This document shows positions 34,049 through 41,918 of a stretch of 54,553 nucleotides of DNA, one piece after another. A program made the position numbers and the translations under genes. Position 1 is the first letter of the stretch. Every line of letters begins with the position of its first letter. Location: contig NZ_WRPM01000032.1 of the NCBI RefSeq assembly GCF_009758175.1, positions 1 through 54,553 on the forward strand. Reading direction: 5' to 3'. This DNA is from Nesterenkonia alkaliphila (GTDB lineage Bacteria; Actinomycetota; Actinomycetes; Actinomycetales; Micrococcaceae). The notes under the pieces are model-generated. The model ran no database searches, was not told the origin of the DNA, and worked only from the letters and a program-made list of their open reading frames with translations.

Positions 34049-34106
34049 TCCGCAGCATGCCCAGAGGCACATCCACCATGAGCCCGCCCGCTGGAGCATA
34101 GGGGCT

Positions 34107-35159
34107 ATGAGCGGCCACATGGATCAACAGCCACAGCTAGTCCTGCTGCGGGCAGCGCGGAATCGTGGCGGCTCGCGGTCGTCCTTGAACCGCCGGGTGG
34201 GAGAGGGAGAGCTCCTGCGCCTGAGGCCTGGGATCTACACCTGTGCGAAACAGTGGGGCCTTGCGCGGCTCAGTGCGCGGCACCGAGCATTTGCGGCGGC
34301 AGTGGGGTTAACGACTCCGGATTCGGTGTTCTGCCAGCGCACGGCACTCTCGCTGTATGACCTTCCGCTCATGACCTGGCCTCGAACGGTGCACAGACGA
34401 GTCCGTTCTCGAGGGGCGGTGCGGTGCCGCGGAACCCCCTACTTCCCCATCTGCGGGCGGGTACCGCTGAAGCCAGCGGGGATGACCCGGGTGGAGGCGG
34501 AGGCGAGAATCAAGTCCGGGCGGCTCGGCGTTCCAGCCACGGAGGTTGAGGTGCCGGGAGTGAGCCTGCAGGACGGGGGCCCGGTGAAGGTCAAGGTGGA
34601 GCCGCTGCCCTATGCGCTGGTGGACACCCTGCCCGGTATGCCGCGGCAGGAGGCGGTGATGGTGTTCGACGCCGCGCTCGCCGGTCGGTACGGCTATGGC
34701 AAAGCAGTGCGGGACCCCGACCTCGATGGGGCGGAGAATGTCCTGCCGATACGGGACACAGCGAGGTGGCGGGAGCTGCGGGCGTTCGCAGATGCCGGCT
34801 CCGAGAGTCCGGGGGAGTCCCGTTGCCGGGTGATCATTGATGAGCTCGGGTTTCAGGCTCCGCAGCTGCAGAAGGAGCTCAGCGTGCCGCGCATCGGGCG
34901 TATTCGTGTGGACTTCTGGTGGGAGGACGTGGTGTGCGAGTTCGACGAGATGATCAAGTACACCCACGGGTTCAGCGGCCAGGCGGCTGAGCAGGTGGTG
35001 CAGTGGGAGAAGTTGCGCGAGGATGCACTGCGGCTGCTGGACTACCGCGTGGTCCGGTTGACCTGGAGTGATCTCGAGGATCCTGAGGAGCTGGGCCGGA
35101 AGCTGCTGCTGGCCGGTGTCCCGCACCGGGCGCTGCGTCAGTTCACAACGGCTGCCTGA
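34107..35159 (+). CDS. AbiEi-antitoxin-like / DUF559 (Vsr-fold) protein
   Basis: A 350-aa protein common in actinobacteria. The N-terminal part ('SLNRRVGEGELLRLRPGIYT', about residues 30-50) is the winged-helix region of AbiEi-type antitoxins, normally followed by 'FCQRTALSLYDLP' as here. The C-terminal 90 residues ('GRIRVDFWWEDVVCEFDEMIKYTH' to 'REDALRLLDYRVVRLTWSDLED') match the DUF559/Vsr-like nuclease fold, with acidic residues at the expected D-E positions. No AbiEii toxin lies next to it, so it is solitary. The start is ATG 34107; the open frame extends upstream without homology. Confidence 0.75.
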   Translation: MSGHMDQQPQLVLLRAARNRGGSRSSLNRRVGEGELLRLRPGIYTCAKQWGLARLSARHRAFAAAVGLTTPDSVFCQRTALSLYDLPLMTWPRTVHRRVRSRGAVRCRGTPYFPICGRVPLKPAGMTRVEAEARIKSGRLGVPATEVEVPGVSLQDGGPVKVKVEPLPYALVDTLPGMPRQEAVMVFDAALAGRYGYGKAVRDPDLDGAENVLPIRDTARWRELRAFADAGSESPGESRCRVIIDELGFQAPQLQKELSVPRIGRIRVDFWWEDVVCEFDEMIKYTHGFSGQAAEQVVQWEKLREDALRLLDYRVVRLTWSDLEDPEELGRKLLLAGVPHRALRQFTTAA

Positions 35160-35228
35160 ATCGTCCCCCCGGATAGTCTGTGAACGTGGAACCCAAGGGC
35201 TGCGCCGGAGCCCCTTGCAGCAGCTTAT

Positions 35229-35259
35229 GTATTGATACATACTGAGATTGTGTCAATAC
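35229..35259. promoter_or_regulatory. AT-rich inverted-repeat operator for the GntR (YtrA-like) pair
   Basis: GTATTGATACA (35229-35239) and TGTGTCAATAC (35249-35259) pair at 10 of 11 positions over a 9-nt spacer. An inner perfect palindrome ATGTATTGATACAT overlaps the left arm. It lies 13 nt before the ATG at 35273, near the AAAGGCGAGAG ribosome-binding site, and is strikingly AT-rich for the window. The YtrA-type regulator two genes on is the likely ligand. Confidence 0.7.
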
Positions 35260-35272
35260 GAAAGGCGAGAGC

Positions 35273-36167
35273 ATGAGTCTTCTGATGTGGGTCATTGTTT
35301 CCGCACTGCTGCTTCCGCACCGGATCAGCGCTGCCTCCGCGGGGGATACCAGATGGCGACTCCCCAGCCGGCGGGGCAGGGATTGGCTGGACACCTATGC
35401 ACGCAGATCAGGGCTGCCGCTGCCGGATGGTGCTCGGCGCCGTCCTGGTCCTGGTTATGGGCTGGCAACAGGACCACGGCATGCTGGTGCTTATCACCAT
35501 GATGCTGGGTGCCGGACTCGGCGGAACGCTGGCCATCATCAGGGGTAAGCACCAGATCTCCCCAGAGGCCCCGCGCTATGCCAGGGCACAGGCGACCTCC
35601 CTGGCCGACTACCTCTCCCACTATGAGCGGCTGACCATGAGATTGGCCCCGGTCACCGCGGCCCTGGCGGCCTTCGCTGCGGTGCTGATCCTCCACCTGG
35701 GGAGCTTCGGCCGGCCCGAGAACAATGCCTGGGCCGGCTGGGTGGCGGCCATGTGGCTCTGCCTGGGCCTGACCATCCTCAGCTGGATGGGCACCGAAGT
35801 CCTCCTGCGCAATGTGCTCGCCCAGCCGCAGCGGGCCCGCTCGGAACTGGAGCTGGCCTGGGATGACCACAGCCGCTCACAGGCGCTGCGCGAGACCAGT
35901 GGACTGCCAGTGCTCTTCTCCTGGCTGACTGCCCTGACCGCTGTCTGCGCAGTGGGCCTGGTGGTCACCTCCGCCGAGGTGCGTGAGGGCGCGGCGGAAG
36001 AGACCCTATTGGCCGGGGTGGTCATGCTAGCCGGCGGACTGGTCGCCGTGGCGGTGACCGCGGTGCCGCAGATTCTGGCAGCCGCTCGAGGGGCAGGTCA
36101 TCATGTTCTCCGACGGCTGTGGGCCGGTCACCCGTTCCACACGGCACCGGCTCAGGAGCGCCTATGA
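35273..36167 (+). pseudogene. integral membrane protein paired with YtrA-type regulator, probably frameshifted
   Basis: Two frames appear to form one gene. From ATG 35273, with a good ribosome-binding site and operator upstream, the frame gives 'LLMWVIVSALLLPH' and 'RRGRDWLDTYARRSGLPLP'. After about 35420 the sensible frame is +1: 'MVLGAVLVLVMGW', then four further hydrophobic helices to the stop at 36165-36167. The second part alone would start at ATG 35427 without a ribosome-binding site. So either a 1-bp insertion (or small deletion) breaks the gene, or translation starts at 35427. No homopolymer marks the site. The stop overlaps the gntR start (ATGA). Confidence 0.55.
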
Positions 36168-36526
36168 TCCTGCGGCTGGATCCCGCCTCCGCCGCGCCTC
36201 CCTATGAGCAGCTGCGGGAGCAGCTGGTGGAGCAGATTCGCAGCGGGGCACTGAAACCTGGCGCGACGCTGCTGCCGGTGCGCCGGCTTGCCGGGGACCT
36301 CGGGGTGGCGCCCAATACTGTGGCCCGCACTTACCGGGAGCTCGAGCATGCCGGCTACGTGAAGGGTCAGGGCCGCCGGGGCACGGTGGTCCTGCCTCCC
36401 CCCGAGGACCAGGGAGACGACGACGCCGCCCGCCTCACCCGGGATTATCTGAGGGCCATGGAGTCACTCGGCTACACACCGGAGAAGGCGCTCAGCTGTC
36501 TGAAGCAGGCTGCCGGGCTGCCCTGA
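36164..36526 (+). CDS. GntR family regulator, YtrA subfamily
   Basis: A 120-aa short GntR regulator. The winged helix is 'PPYEQLREQLVEQIRSGALKPGATLLPVRRLAGDLGVAPNTVARTYRELEHAGYVKGQGRRGTVV' (residues 12-77), followed by only about 40 residues ('LTRDYLRAMESLGYTPEKALSCLK'), as in YtrA proteins. The start ATG 36164 overlaps the membrane-gene stop. YtrA regulators usually repress their own operon, and the AT-rich inverted repeat at 35229-35259 fits as operator. The regulated partner here is the membrane protein rather than an ABC transporter. Confidence 0.9.
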   Translation: MILRLDPASAAPPYEQLREQLVEQIRSGALKPGATLLPVRRLAGDLGVAPNTVARTYRELEHAGYVKGQGRRGTVVLPPPEDQGDDDAARLTRDYLRAMESLGYTPEKALSCLKQAAGLP

Positions 36527-36531
36527 GGCGC

Positions 36532-37176
36532 TCAGAGGTCCTGCAGGGAGATGACGGTGATCCCGGCCTCTTCGAACTCCTCATAGGTCTGATCAATCTT
36601 GTCCTGGCTGACCCCTACGGTGAGGTCGGAGATCACGGTGACCGCGTAGTCATTCTCAGCGGCGTCCAGCGCGGTGGCCCGCACGCAGTGGTCGGTGGCG
36701 ATGCCTACGATGGTCACCGCGTCGATGCCCTGATGCTGCAGCCAGGTGTCCAGATCCGGGGCTTCGGCGGGGATGACATCCTCAGGCTCCACCTTGATGC
36801 CCTTCTCACCCTCCAGGATGCCTACCCGCTCGGGGTCCCCGAGCTGGCCCTCGAACCCGGAGTAGCCGTCGTCGTAGAGCCCTTTGAGGAACCGGGCCTC
36901 GATATGGTCGGTGTCCAGATCGGTGTGCAGCTCCGCACCCTTAGTGCCGGCCACACAGTGCACCGGCCAGGAGCGCACAAAATCAGGTTTGTCGGAGAAG
37001 TGCGGACCGGGGTCGATATGCCAGTCCTGGGTGGCGACCACGGCGCTGTACTCGGCGTGGTTCTCCTCCAGGAACTCACTGAGGTCCGCAGCCACCTGGG
37101 CCCCGCCCTCTACGGCAAGCGCCCCGCCCTCGCAGAAGTCATTCTGCACATCCACGATGATCAGTGCCTGAGCCAT
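36532..37176 (-). CDS. pncA: nicotinamidase (isochorismatase-like)
   Basis: A 214-aa cysteine hydrolase that deamidates nicotinamide to nicotinate. The catalytic Asp is in 'LIIVDVQNDFCEGG' (residue 9), the metal-binding region is 'ATQDWHIDPGPHFS', the Lys is in 'FLKGLYDDGYSGFEG', and the nucleophilic Cys is in 'VGIATDHCVRATALDA' (about 163). The length fits. It lies 103 bp downstream of pncB on the same strand, so the two steps of nicotinamide salvage (nicotinamide to nicotinate to NaMN) are together. In mycobacteria this enzyme activates pyrazinamide. Confidence 0.92.
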   Translation of the reverse strand: MAQALIIVDVQNDFCEGGALAVEGGAQVAADLSEFLEENHAEYSAVVATQDWHIDPGPHFSDKPDFVRSWPVHCVAGTKGAELHTDLDTDHIEARFLKGLYDDGYSGFEGQLGDPERVGILEGEKGIKVEPEDVIPAEAPDLDTWLQHQGIDAVTIVGIATDHCVRATALDAAENDYAVTVISDLTVGVSQDKIDQTYEEFEEAGITVISLQDL

Positions 37177-37279
37177 GATCCACTCCTCACTCTCGGTGTG
37201 CTGCTGACACCAAGCCTACCGGTGAGACCCGGCAGCGGAACAGCAGGCCGGTTTGAGATGGGTGAGCTCAGCTGCCAGG

Positions 37280-38620
37280 TCATGGCGCACCCGCCGCAGG
37301 GACCAACACTGTGGGGATCACCGGGTCTCCCTCGGAGAGCCGGTGCGCCTCAGCAGGCAGTTCAGCCGTGGAGTCCCGGTGCCGCTGGGCGGCGCGTTCA
37401 ACTCCTTCGGCCCCGGTGAATCCGGGCTGGACCTCGCCCTCGATCACCAACGGGACCTGCAGCTGGCGGCCCAGATAGCCGGTCTCGGCCAGCGGTGTGC
37501 CGGCCGCGAGGACCTCAGCCTCCGCATGCCCGTGATCGTCCACGCTGCGCAGTGCCTGCTTCCTGCCTCCGGCGCTGGCCTTGCCCGCAGCGGCTTTCTC
37601 CACTGACACCGGCGTTCCAGAGTCGTCCTCGCGCTGGACCAACTTGTAGACCATCGAGGCGGTGGGCGCACCGGAACCGGTGACCAGCCGGGTGCCCACC
37701 CCGTAGGAGTCCACCGGAGCGGCGGCCAGCCGGGCGATGGCGTGCTCATCCAGATCAGAGGAGACGATGATCCTGGTCTCCTTATTGCCCAGCGAGTCCA
37801 GCAGCTTGCGCACCCAGAAGGCCTGCTCCACCAGGTCCCCGGAGTCCAGCCGCACCGCACCCAGTTCAGGCCCGGCGATCTCCACGGCCTTGCGCACAGC
37901 GGCCTCCACATCATAGGTGTCCACTAACAGGGTGGTGCCGGGGCCGAAGGCCTCCACCTGCGCGGCGAAGGCCTCCTCCTCAGTGTCGTACAGCAGGGTG
38001 AAGGCATGGGCTGCGGTGCCCAGAGCGGGTAGGCCCCAGGTGCGCGCGGCCTCCAGGTTGGAGGTGGCTGCGAAGCCCACCACCGCTGCCGCCCGGGCCG
38101 AGGCGGTCGCCGAGCGCTCCTGGGTGCGCCGGGACCCCATCTCCACACAGGGCCGGCCGCCGCGCTCAGGCGGCCCCCCGGCGGCCATCACCATCCGGGA
38201 GCCGGCGGAGGCCACCGCAGAGTCATGGTTCATGATCGAAAGCACAAAGGTCTCCAACAGGCAGGCCTCGGCAAAGGAGGCGGTGACCTGCAGCACCGGG
38301 GAGCCGGGCAGATACACCTCGCCCTCAGCGTAGCCGGTGATCTCCCCGGAGAACCGGTAGCCGGCGAGGAAGTCCAGGGCGGCGTCGTCGACTATTCCCC
38401 GGGACTCCAGGAAATCCAGCTCCGCCTGCCCGAACCGGAACTGCTCCAGCCCCTCCAGCACCCGGCCGGTGCCAGCCACCACTCCGTAGCGCCGCCCCGG
38501 CGGCAGCTTCCGGGAAAACACCTCAAAGGTGCACCGCCGGTGCGCGGCCCCCGAGCGCAGCGCAGCCTGGACCATGGTGAGTTCGTACTGATCGGTGAGC
38601 AGCGCAGTGGAATCAGCCAT
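37280..38620 (-). CDS. pncB: nicotinate phosphoribosyltransferase
   Basis: A 446-aa NAPRTase that makes nicotinate mononucleotide from nicotinate and PRPP with ATP. It shows 'LLTDQYELTMVQAAL' at the N-terminus, 'EMGSRRTQERSA', 'GFAATSNLEAARTWGLPALGTAAHAF' (His-containing phosphoribosyl site), 'LVDTYD', 'AVRLDSGDLVEQAFWVRKLLD' and 'IIVSSDLDE'. I use ATG 38620 because a TAGGAT -10 box lies 7 nt upstream; the in-frame ATG 38629 overlaps that box. It is divergent from clpS, with overlapping -10 boxes. Confidence 0.94.
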   Translation of the reverse strand: MADSTALLTDQYELTMVQAALRSGAAHRRCTFEVFSRKLPPGRRYGVVAGTGRVLEGLEQFRFGQAELDFLESRGIVDDAALDFLAGYRFSGEITGYAEGEVYLPGSPVLQVTASFAEACLLETFVLSIMNHDSAVASAGSRMVMAAGGPPERGGRPCVEMGSRRTQERSATASARAAAVVGFAATSNLEAARTWGLPALGTAAHAFTLLYDTEEEAFAAQVEAFGPGTTLLVDTYDVEAAVRKAVEIAGPELGAVRLDSGDLVEQAFWVRKLLDSLGNKETRIIVSSDLDEHAIARLAAAPVDSYGVGTRLVTGSGAPTASMVYKLVQREDDSGTPVSVEKAAAGKASAGGRKQALRSVDDHGHAEAEVLAAGTPLAETGYLGRQLQVPLVIEGEVQPGFTGAEGVERAAQRHRDSTAELPAEAHRLSEGDPVIPTVLVPAAGAP

Positions 38621-38627
38621 GCCCCAC

Positions 38628-38637
38628 ATCCTAGACT
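38628..38637. promoter_or_regulatory. overlapping back-to-back -10 boxes of pncB and clpS
   Basis: ATCCTAGACT contains TAGGAT on the minus strand (38633-38628), 7 nt before the pncB ATG, and TAGACT on the plus strand (38632-38637), 6 nt before the clpS ATG. They share the TA at 38632-38633. Both transcripts would be leaderless. RNA polymerase could occupy only one direction at a time. Confidence 0.65.
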
Positions 38638-38643
38638 GGGCCT

Positions 38644-38943
38644 ATGAGCTCCACCGCAGGATCCACGCTCACCCAGGAGGAGACTGACCTCCACCTGAGC
38701 ACAGTGGCCGCCAAGCCCTACCAGGTGGTGGTGTGGAATGACCCGGTGAACCTGATGAGCTATGTGGCCTGGGTCTTCCGCAGCTACTTCGGCCATTCCA
38801 AGGAGAAGGCCAAGAAGCTCATGCTCCAAGTCCACCAGGAGGGCCGGGCAGTGGTGGCCACCGGCCCGCGGGAGAAGGCCGAGCGCGATGTCACCGCTAT
38901 GCACAGCTACGGCCTGCAGGCCACCCTCGAGGAGGCCGACTAG
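38644..38943 (+). CDS. clpS: ATP-dependent Clp protease adaptor ClpS
   Basis: A 99-aa adaptor that delivers N-degron substrates to ClpAP/ClpCP. The core 'YQVVVWNDPVNLMSYVAWVFRSYFG' (N-D-x-V/P-N-x-M substrate pocket), 'AKKLMLQVHQEGRAVVATGPREKAE' and 'MHSYGLQATLEE' are canonical. It is leaderless from a TAGACT box. Its stop overlaps the DUF2017 start by 1 nt (TAGTG), the usual actinobacterial coupling. Confidence 0.95.
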   Translation: MSSTAGSTLTQEETDLHLSTVAAKPYQVVVWNDPVNLMSYVAWVFRSYFGHSKEKAKKLMLQVHQEGRAVVATGPREKAERDVTAMHSYGLQATLEEAD

Positions 38944-39608
38944 TGGCCCGGGCCTTCCGCGCCACCACCCGCGGCTATAAGGCAGAGCTGGAGCCCCATG
39001 AGCGGCGGCTGCTCTCTCAGCTCTGTGCCGATGTGATCACGATGCTCCAGGCCCGCGCCAAAGAGCTCAGCGGCGAGGACGCCGAGCACACAGCCGACGA
39101 CGCCGCCCAGGATGAGTTTGCCCACTTCCGCCGGGAGCTTGCCGGGTTGGGAGACGGGCTCGAGGATCAGACCGGAGAGGAGACGGCAGCTGGCGGCGTG
39201 GCACCCCCCACCGATCCGGCCCTGGCCCGTCTGCTGCCCTCAGCCTCGGCCGAACCGGAGCAGGCGGCACAGTTCCGGCGGCTGGCGGAAGGCTCCCTGC
39301 GCGAGTCCAAGATCGCCGACCTGCGGGCTGCTCGGATGGCCCTGGAATCCGATCCGGTGACGCTGAGCGAGGACCAGGCCCCGGTGTTCGGCCGGGCGCT
39401 CAACGATGTGCGGCTGACCCTGGCCACCCGGCTGGGCATCGAGGATGAGGCCGATGCCGAGGAGGTCCACCGCCGCGCCGGGCGCGGGAAGGCCGCCACC
39501 ACCGATGACCTCATGGCCGAGCTCTACGCCTTCTCCACCTGGCTGCAGGAGACCCTGTTCTCCGCGATGCTTGATGTGATGCCCGATGAGGCCGAGGGCC
39601 AGGACTGA
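38943..39608 (+). CDS. DUF2017 family protein
   Basis: A 221-aa actinobacterial protein of unknown function, always found next to clpS. Visible are the N-terminal 'LEPHERRLLSQLCADVITML', the acidic mid-region, 'LARLLPSASAEPEQAAQFRRLAEGSLRESKIADLRAARMAL' (the family core R-R-x-T-E-x-x-L region) and a helical C-terminus. The start is GTG 38943, overlapping the clpS stop. It is likely cytoplasmic and possibly linked to regulated proteolysis; that is inference from context only. Confidence 0.88.
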   Translation: MARAFRATTRGYKAELEPHERRLLSQLCADVITMLQARAKELSGEDAEHTADDAAQDEFAHFRRELAGLGDGLEDQTGEETAAGGVAPPTDPALARLLPSASAEPEQAAQFRRLAEGSLRESKIADLRAARMALESDPVTLSEDQAPVFGRALNDVRLTLATRLGIEDEADAEEVHRRAGRGKAATTDDLMAELYAFSTWLQETLFSAMLDVMPDEAEGQD

Positions 39609-39649
39609 ATGCCGCACCTTAGCGCCGGTGCCGTTATGCTGAGCCACAT

Positions 39650-40465
39650 ATGAAACTGACGATCATCGGCTGCAGTGGGTCCTTCCCGGGGCCGCAGTCT
39701 GCAGCAAGCTGCTACTTGGTCTCCCAGGAGTACCAGGGCCGCACCTGGCGGATCGCCCTGGATCTGGGCAGCGGAGCACTGGGGCCGCTGCAGAAGCACA
39801 TCGCGCTGGAGGACCTGGACGCCGTGTGCCTGAGCCACCTGCACCCGGACCACTATATGGACCTGACCGGACTGCATATCGCGGTCAAATGGCGCCCCGG
39901 GGGCTGGCCGGCCGAGCGGATCCCGGTCTACGGGCCCGCCGGCACCGATGAGCGGATCGCGGTGGCCCACGGCATCGACCCGCAGCCGGGTATGCACACC
40001 GAGTTCGACTTCCGCACCTGGAGTCCGGGCCGGGCCACCCAGATCGGGCCCTTCCGGATCACCCCGGTGCCGGTGCGGCACCCGATCGAGGAGCCCTATG
40101 CGCTGCGGATCGAGGTAGAGCACAGCGAGCCCGAGGGTTCGGAGGCCGCAGAATCAGCTGGCGGGACCCGGGTGCTGACCTACTCCGGTGACACCGACAC
40201 CTGCTCCGGGCTGATCGAGGCGGCCCGCGGCGCCGATGTGTTCCTCTGCGAGGCCGCCTACCAGGACGGCCGCGATGATGAGCTCCAGGGCATCCACCTC
40301 AACGGTGACCGGGCAGGAGCAGCAGCGGCCGAGGCCGGCGCGGGACGGATGCTGCTGACCCATATCCCAGCCTGGACCGATGCACAGGTGGTCCGCGAGC
40401 ACGCAGCCAAGCGCTACAGCGGGAACATCGCAGTGGTCGCCGACGGGGTCACCTACCAGATCTGA
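39650..40465 (+). CDS. MBL fold metallo-hydrolase
   Basis: A 271-aa metallo-beta-lactamase-fold hydrolase of the RNase Z/YhfI-like group. The metal motif '[14 protein letters not shown]' (HxHxDH), '[13 protein letters not shown]', '[11 protein letters not shown]' (metal Asp) and the late '[10 protein letters not shown]' (metal His) are intact. The substrate is unknown. It precedes rph, an order shared with other actinobacteria. A TATGCT box ends 9 nt before the ATG. The glutamate racemase gene often found just before it is absent (only 41 bp to DUF2017). Confidence 0.9.
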   Translation: MKLTIIGCSGSFPGPQSAASCYLVSQEYQGRTWRIALDLGSGALGPLQKHIALEDLDAVCLSHLHPDHYMDLTGLHIAVKWRPGGWPAERIPVYGPAGTDERIAVAHGIDPQPGMHTEFDFRTWSPGRATQIGPFRITPVPVRHPIEEPYALRIEVEHSEPEGSEAAESAGGTRVLTYSGDTDTCSGLIEAARGADVFLCEAAYQDGRDDELQGIHLNGDRAGAAAAEAGAGRMLLTHIPAWTDAQVVREHAAKRYSGNIAVVADGVTYQI

Positions 40466-40493
40466 CCAGCAGAAACACCATGCAGGAGGGTTC

Positions 40494-41234
40494 ATGAGCC
40501 AGAAATACGCACGCGCGGACGGACGCAGCATCCACCAGCTGCGCGAGGTGAAGATCACCCGCAGCTGGTCTGCCCACGCGGAGGGCAGCGCCCTGATCGA
40601 GTTCGGCAACACCAAAGTGCTGTGCACCGCCAGCTTCGAATCCGATGTGCCGCGATGGCTCCGCGGCCAGGGCCGGGGCTGGGTGACCGCCGAGTACGCC
40701 ATGCTGCCGCGGGCCACCAACACCCGCAACTCCCGGGAGGCTGTGAAGGGCAAGATCGGCGGGCGCACCCATGAGATCTCCCGGCTGATCGGCCGCTCCC
40801 TGCGCGCGGTAGTGGATCTGGAATCGCTGGGCGAGAACATGATCACCCTGGACTGCGATGTGCTCCAGGCCGATGGCGGCACCCGGACCGCAGCGATCAC
40901 CGGGGCCTTTGTGGCCCTGGTGGACGCGATCGAATGGGCCCGCGCCGAGGGCCATGTGCGCAAGCGTGCCGAGGTGCTCACCGATTCCGTCTCAGCGGTC
41001 TCCGTCGGTGTGCTGCCCGACGGCACCGCAGTGCTGGATCTGCCCTACGGGGAGGACTCCACCGCGGGCACGGATATGAACGTTGTGGTCACCGGCTCAG
41101 GGGAGTTCGTAGAGGTTCAGGGAACCGCCGAGGGCAGCCCGTTCAGCCGCGAGCAGCTCAACGAGCTGCTGGACCTGGCGGTGACCGGCTGTGAGCGCCT
41201 GGCCGAGATCCAGCGTGAGGCCCTGGCCAAATGA
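40494..41234 (+). CDS. rph: ribonuclease PH
   Basis: A 246-aa phosphorolytic 3'-5' exoribonuclease that trims tRNA 3' ends. It shows '[19 protein letters not shown]', '[15 protein letters not shown]', '[19 protein letters not shown]' (phosphate-binding Arg), 'RSLRAVVDL', '[18 protein letters not shown]' (catalytic Asp region) and '[21 protein letters not shown]'. GGAGGG lies 5 nt before the ATG. It is translationally coupled to rdgB by an ATGA overlap at 41231. Confidence 0.96.
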   Translation: MSQKYARADGRSIHQLREVKITRSWSAHAEGSALIEFGNTKVLCTASFESDVPRWLRGQGRGWVTAEYAMLPRATNTRNSREAVKGKIGGRTHEISRLIGRSLRAVVDLESLGENMITLDCDVLQADGGTRTAAITGAFVALVDAIEWARAEGHVRKRAEVLTDSVSAVSVGVLPDGTAVLDLPYGEDSTAGTDMNVVVTGSGEFVEVQGTAEGSPFSREQLNELLDLAVTGCERLAEIQREALAK

Positions 41235-41914
41235 GCGCACCGGACATGCTCGGCGCCCGGATTGTGCTGGCCACCGCCAATCCGGGCAAGCTGCGCGAGT
41301 TCCGGGCGCTGCTGGCTGATCAGCCGCAGCTGGGGCACCTGGACCTGGAGCGGGTAGTCATTGACGCCGCCAGCGCCGGGGTCGGGGAGATCCCGGAGAC
41401 CGGGGTGAGCTTTGAGCAGAACTCGCTGCTGAAGGCCCGCACCGTGGCGGCTCAGACCGGGCTGCCCGCAGTGGCAGATGACTCTGGACTGGCCGTGGAG
41501 GTCCTCGGCGGAGCCCCCGGGATCTTCTCCGCGCGCTGGGCCGGGATCAGCGCCAGCGATGACAACAACCGGCGCCTGCTGCTCCAGCAGTTAGCGGATA
41601 TCCCCGCAGAGCACCGGGGTGCCGCATTCGTCTGTGTCGCCTCCCTGGTGCTGCCCCAGAAGTACGACGACGCCGCCGGGCTTGGAAACAGCTCAGAGGT
41701 CACCTCAGCTGAGTACACCGCGGAGGGCAGGCTTGAGGGCACCCTGCTCACCGAGGAGCGGGGCGAGGGCGGCTTCGGCTACGACTCGATCCTGCAGCCG
41801 GCAGGGGAGACCCGTTCCTGCGCGGAGCTCTCCATGGCGGAGAAGAACGCCATCTCGCACCGGGGCAGGGCATTCGCCCAGCTGGCCCCGCGGATCGTGG
41901 AGGTGCTGCGCTAA
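41231..41914 (+). CDS. rdgB: XTP/dITP diphosphatase (RdgB/HAM1)
   Basis: A 227-aa house-cleaning pyrophosphatase that removes non-canonical purine nucleotides (ITP, XTP, dITP). Motifs are '[17 protein letters not shown]' (N-terminal TxNxxK), '[46 protein letters not shown]' (D-D-S-G-L) and '[10 protein letters not shown]' with '[13 protein letters not shown]'. The start overlaps rph. A short insertion ('[18 protein letters not shown]', about residues 143-160) looks lineage-specific. The exonuclease gene follows 4 bp later. Confidence 0.95.
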   Translation: MSAPDMLGARIVLATANPGKLREFRALLADQPQLGHLDLERVVIDAASAGVGEIPETGVSFEQNSLLKARTVAAQTGLPAVADDSGLAVEVLGGAPGIFSARWAGISASDDNNRRLLLQQLADIPAEHRGAAFVCVASLVLPQKYDDAAGLGNSSEVTSAEYTAEGRLEGTLLTEERGEGGFGYDSILQPAGETRSCAELSMAEKNAISHRGRAFAQLAPRIVEVLR

Positions 41915-41918
41915 CCCC

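Larger units (their letters stand above)
33713..34106. other. 394-bp non-coding stretch with repeat copy B and hairpins
   Basis: I see no gene here. It contains CGAGGGACA/TGTCCCTCG (9-bp arms at about 33773 and 33799) overlapping repeat copy B (33798-33911), and the GATGGCGG/CCGCCATC hairpin at 34021-34048. Long open frames on the minus strand cross the repeats but have no recognisable protein signal. Confidence 0.6.

Noticed and set aside
33065-34120. A long minus-strand open frame across the GNAT region
   Set aside because: It is antisense to a clear GNAT gene, crosses both repeats and has no recognisable protein signal; high GC creates such frames.
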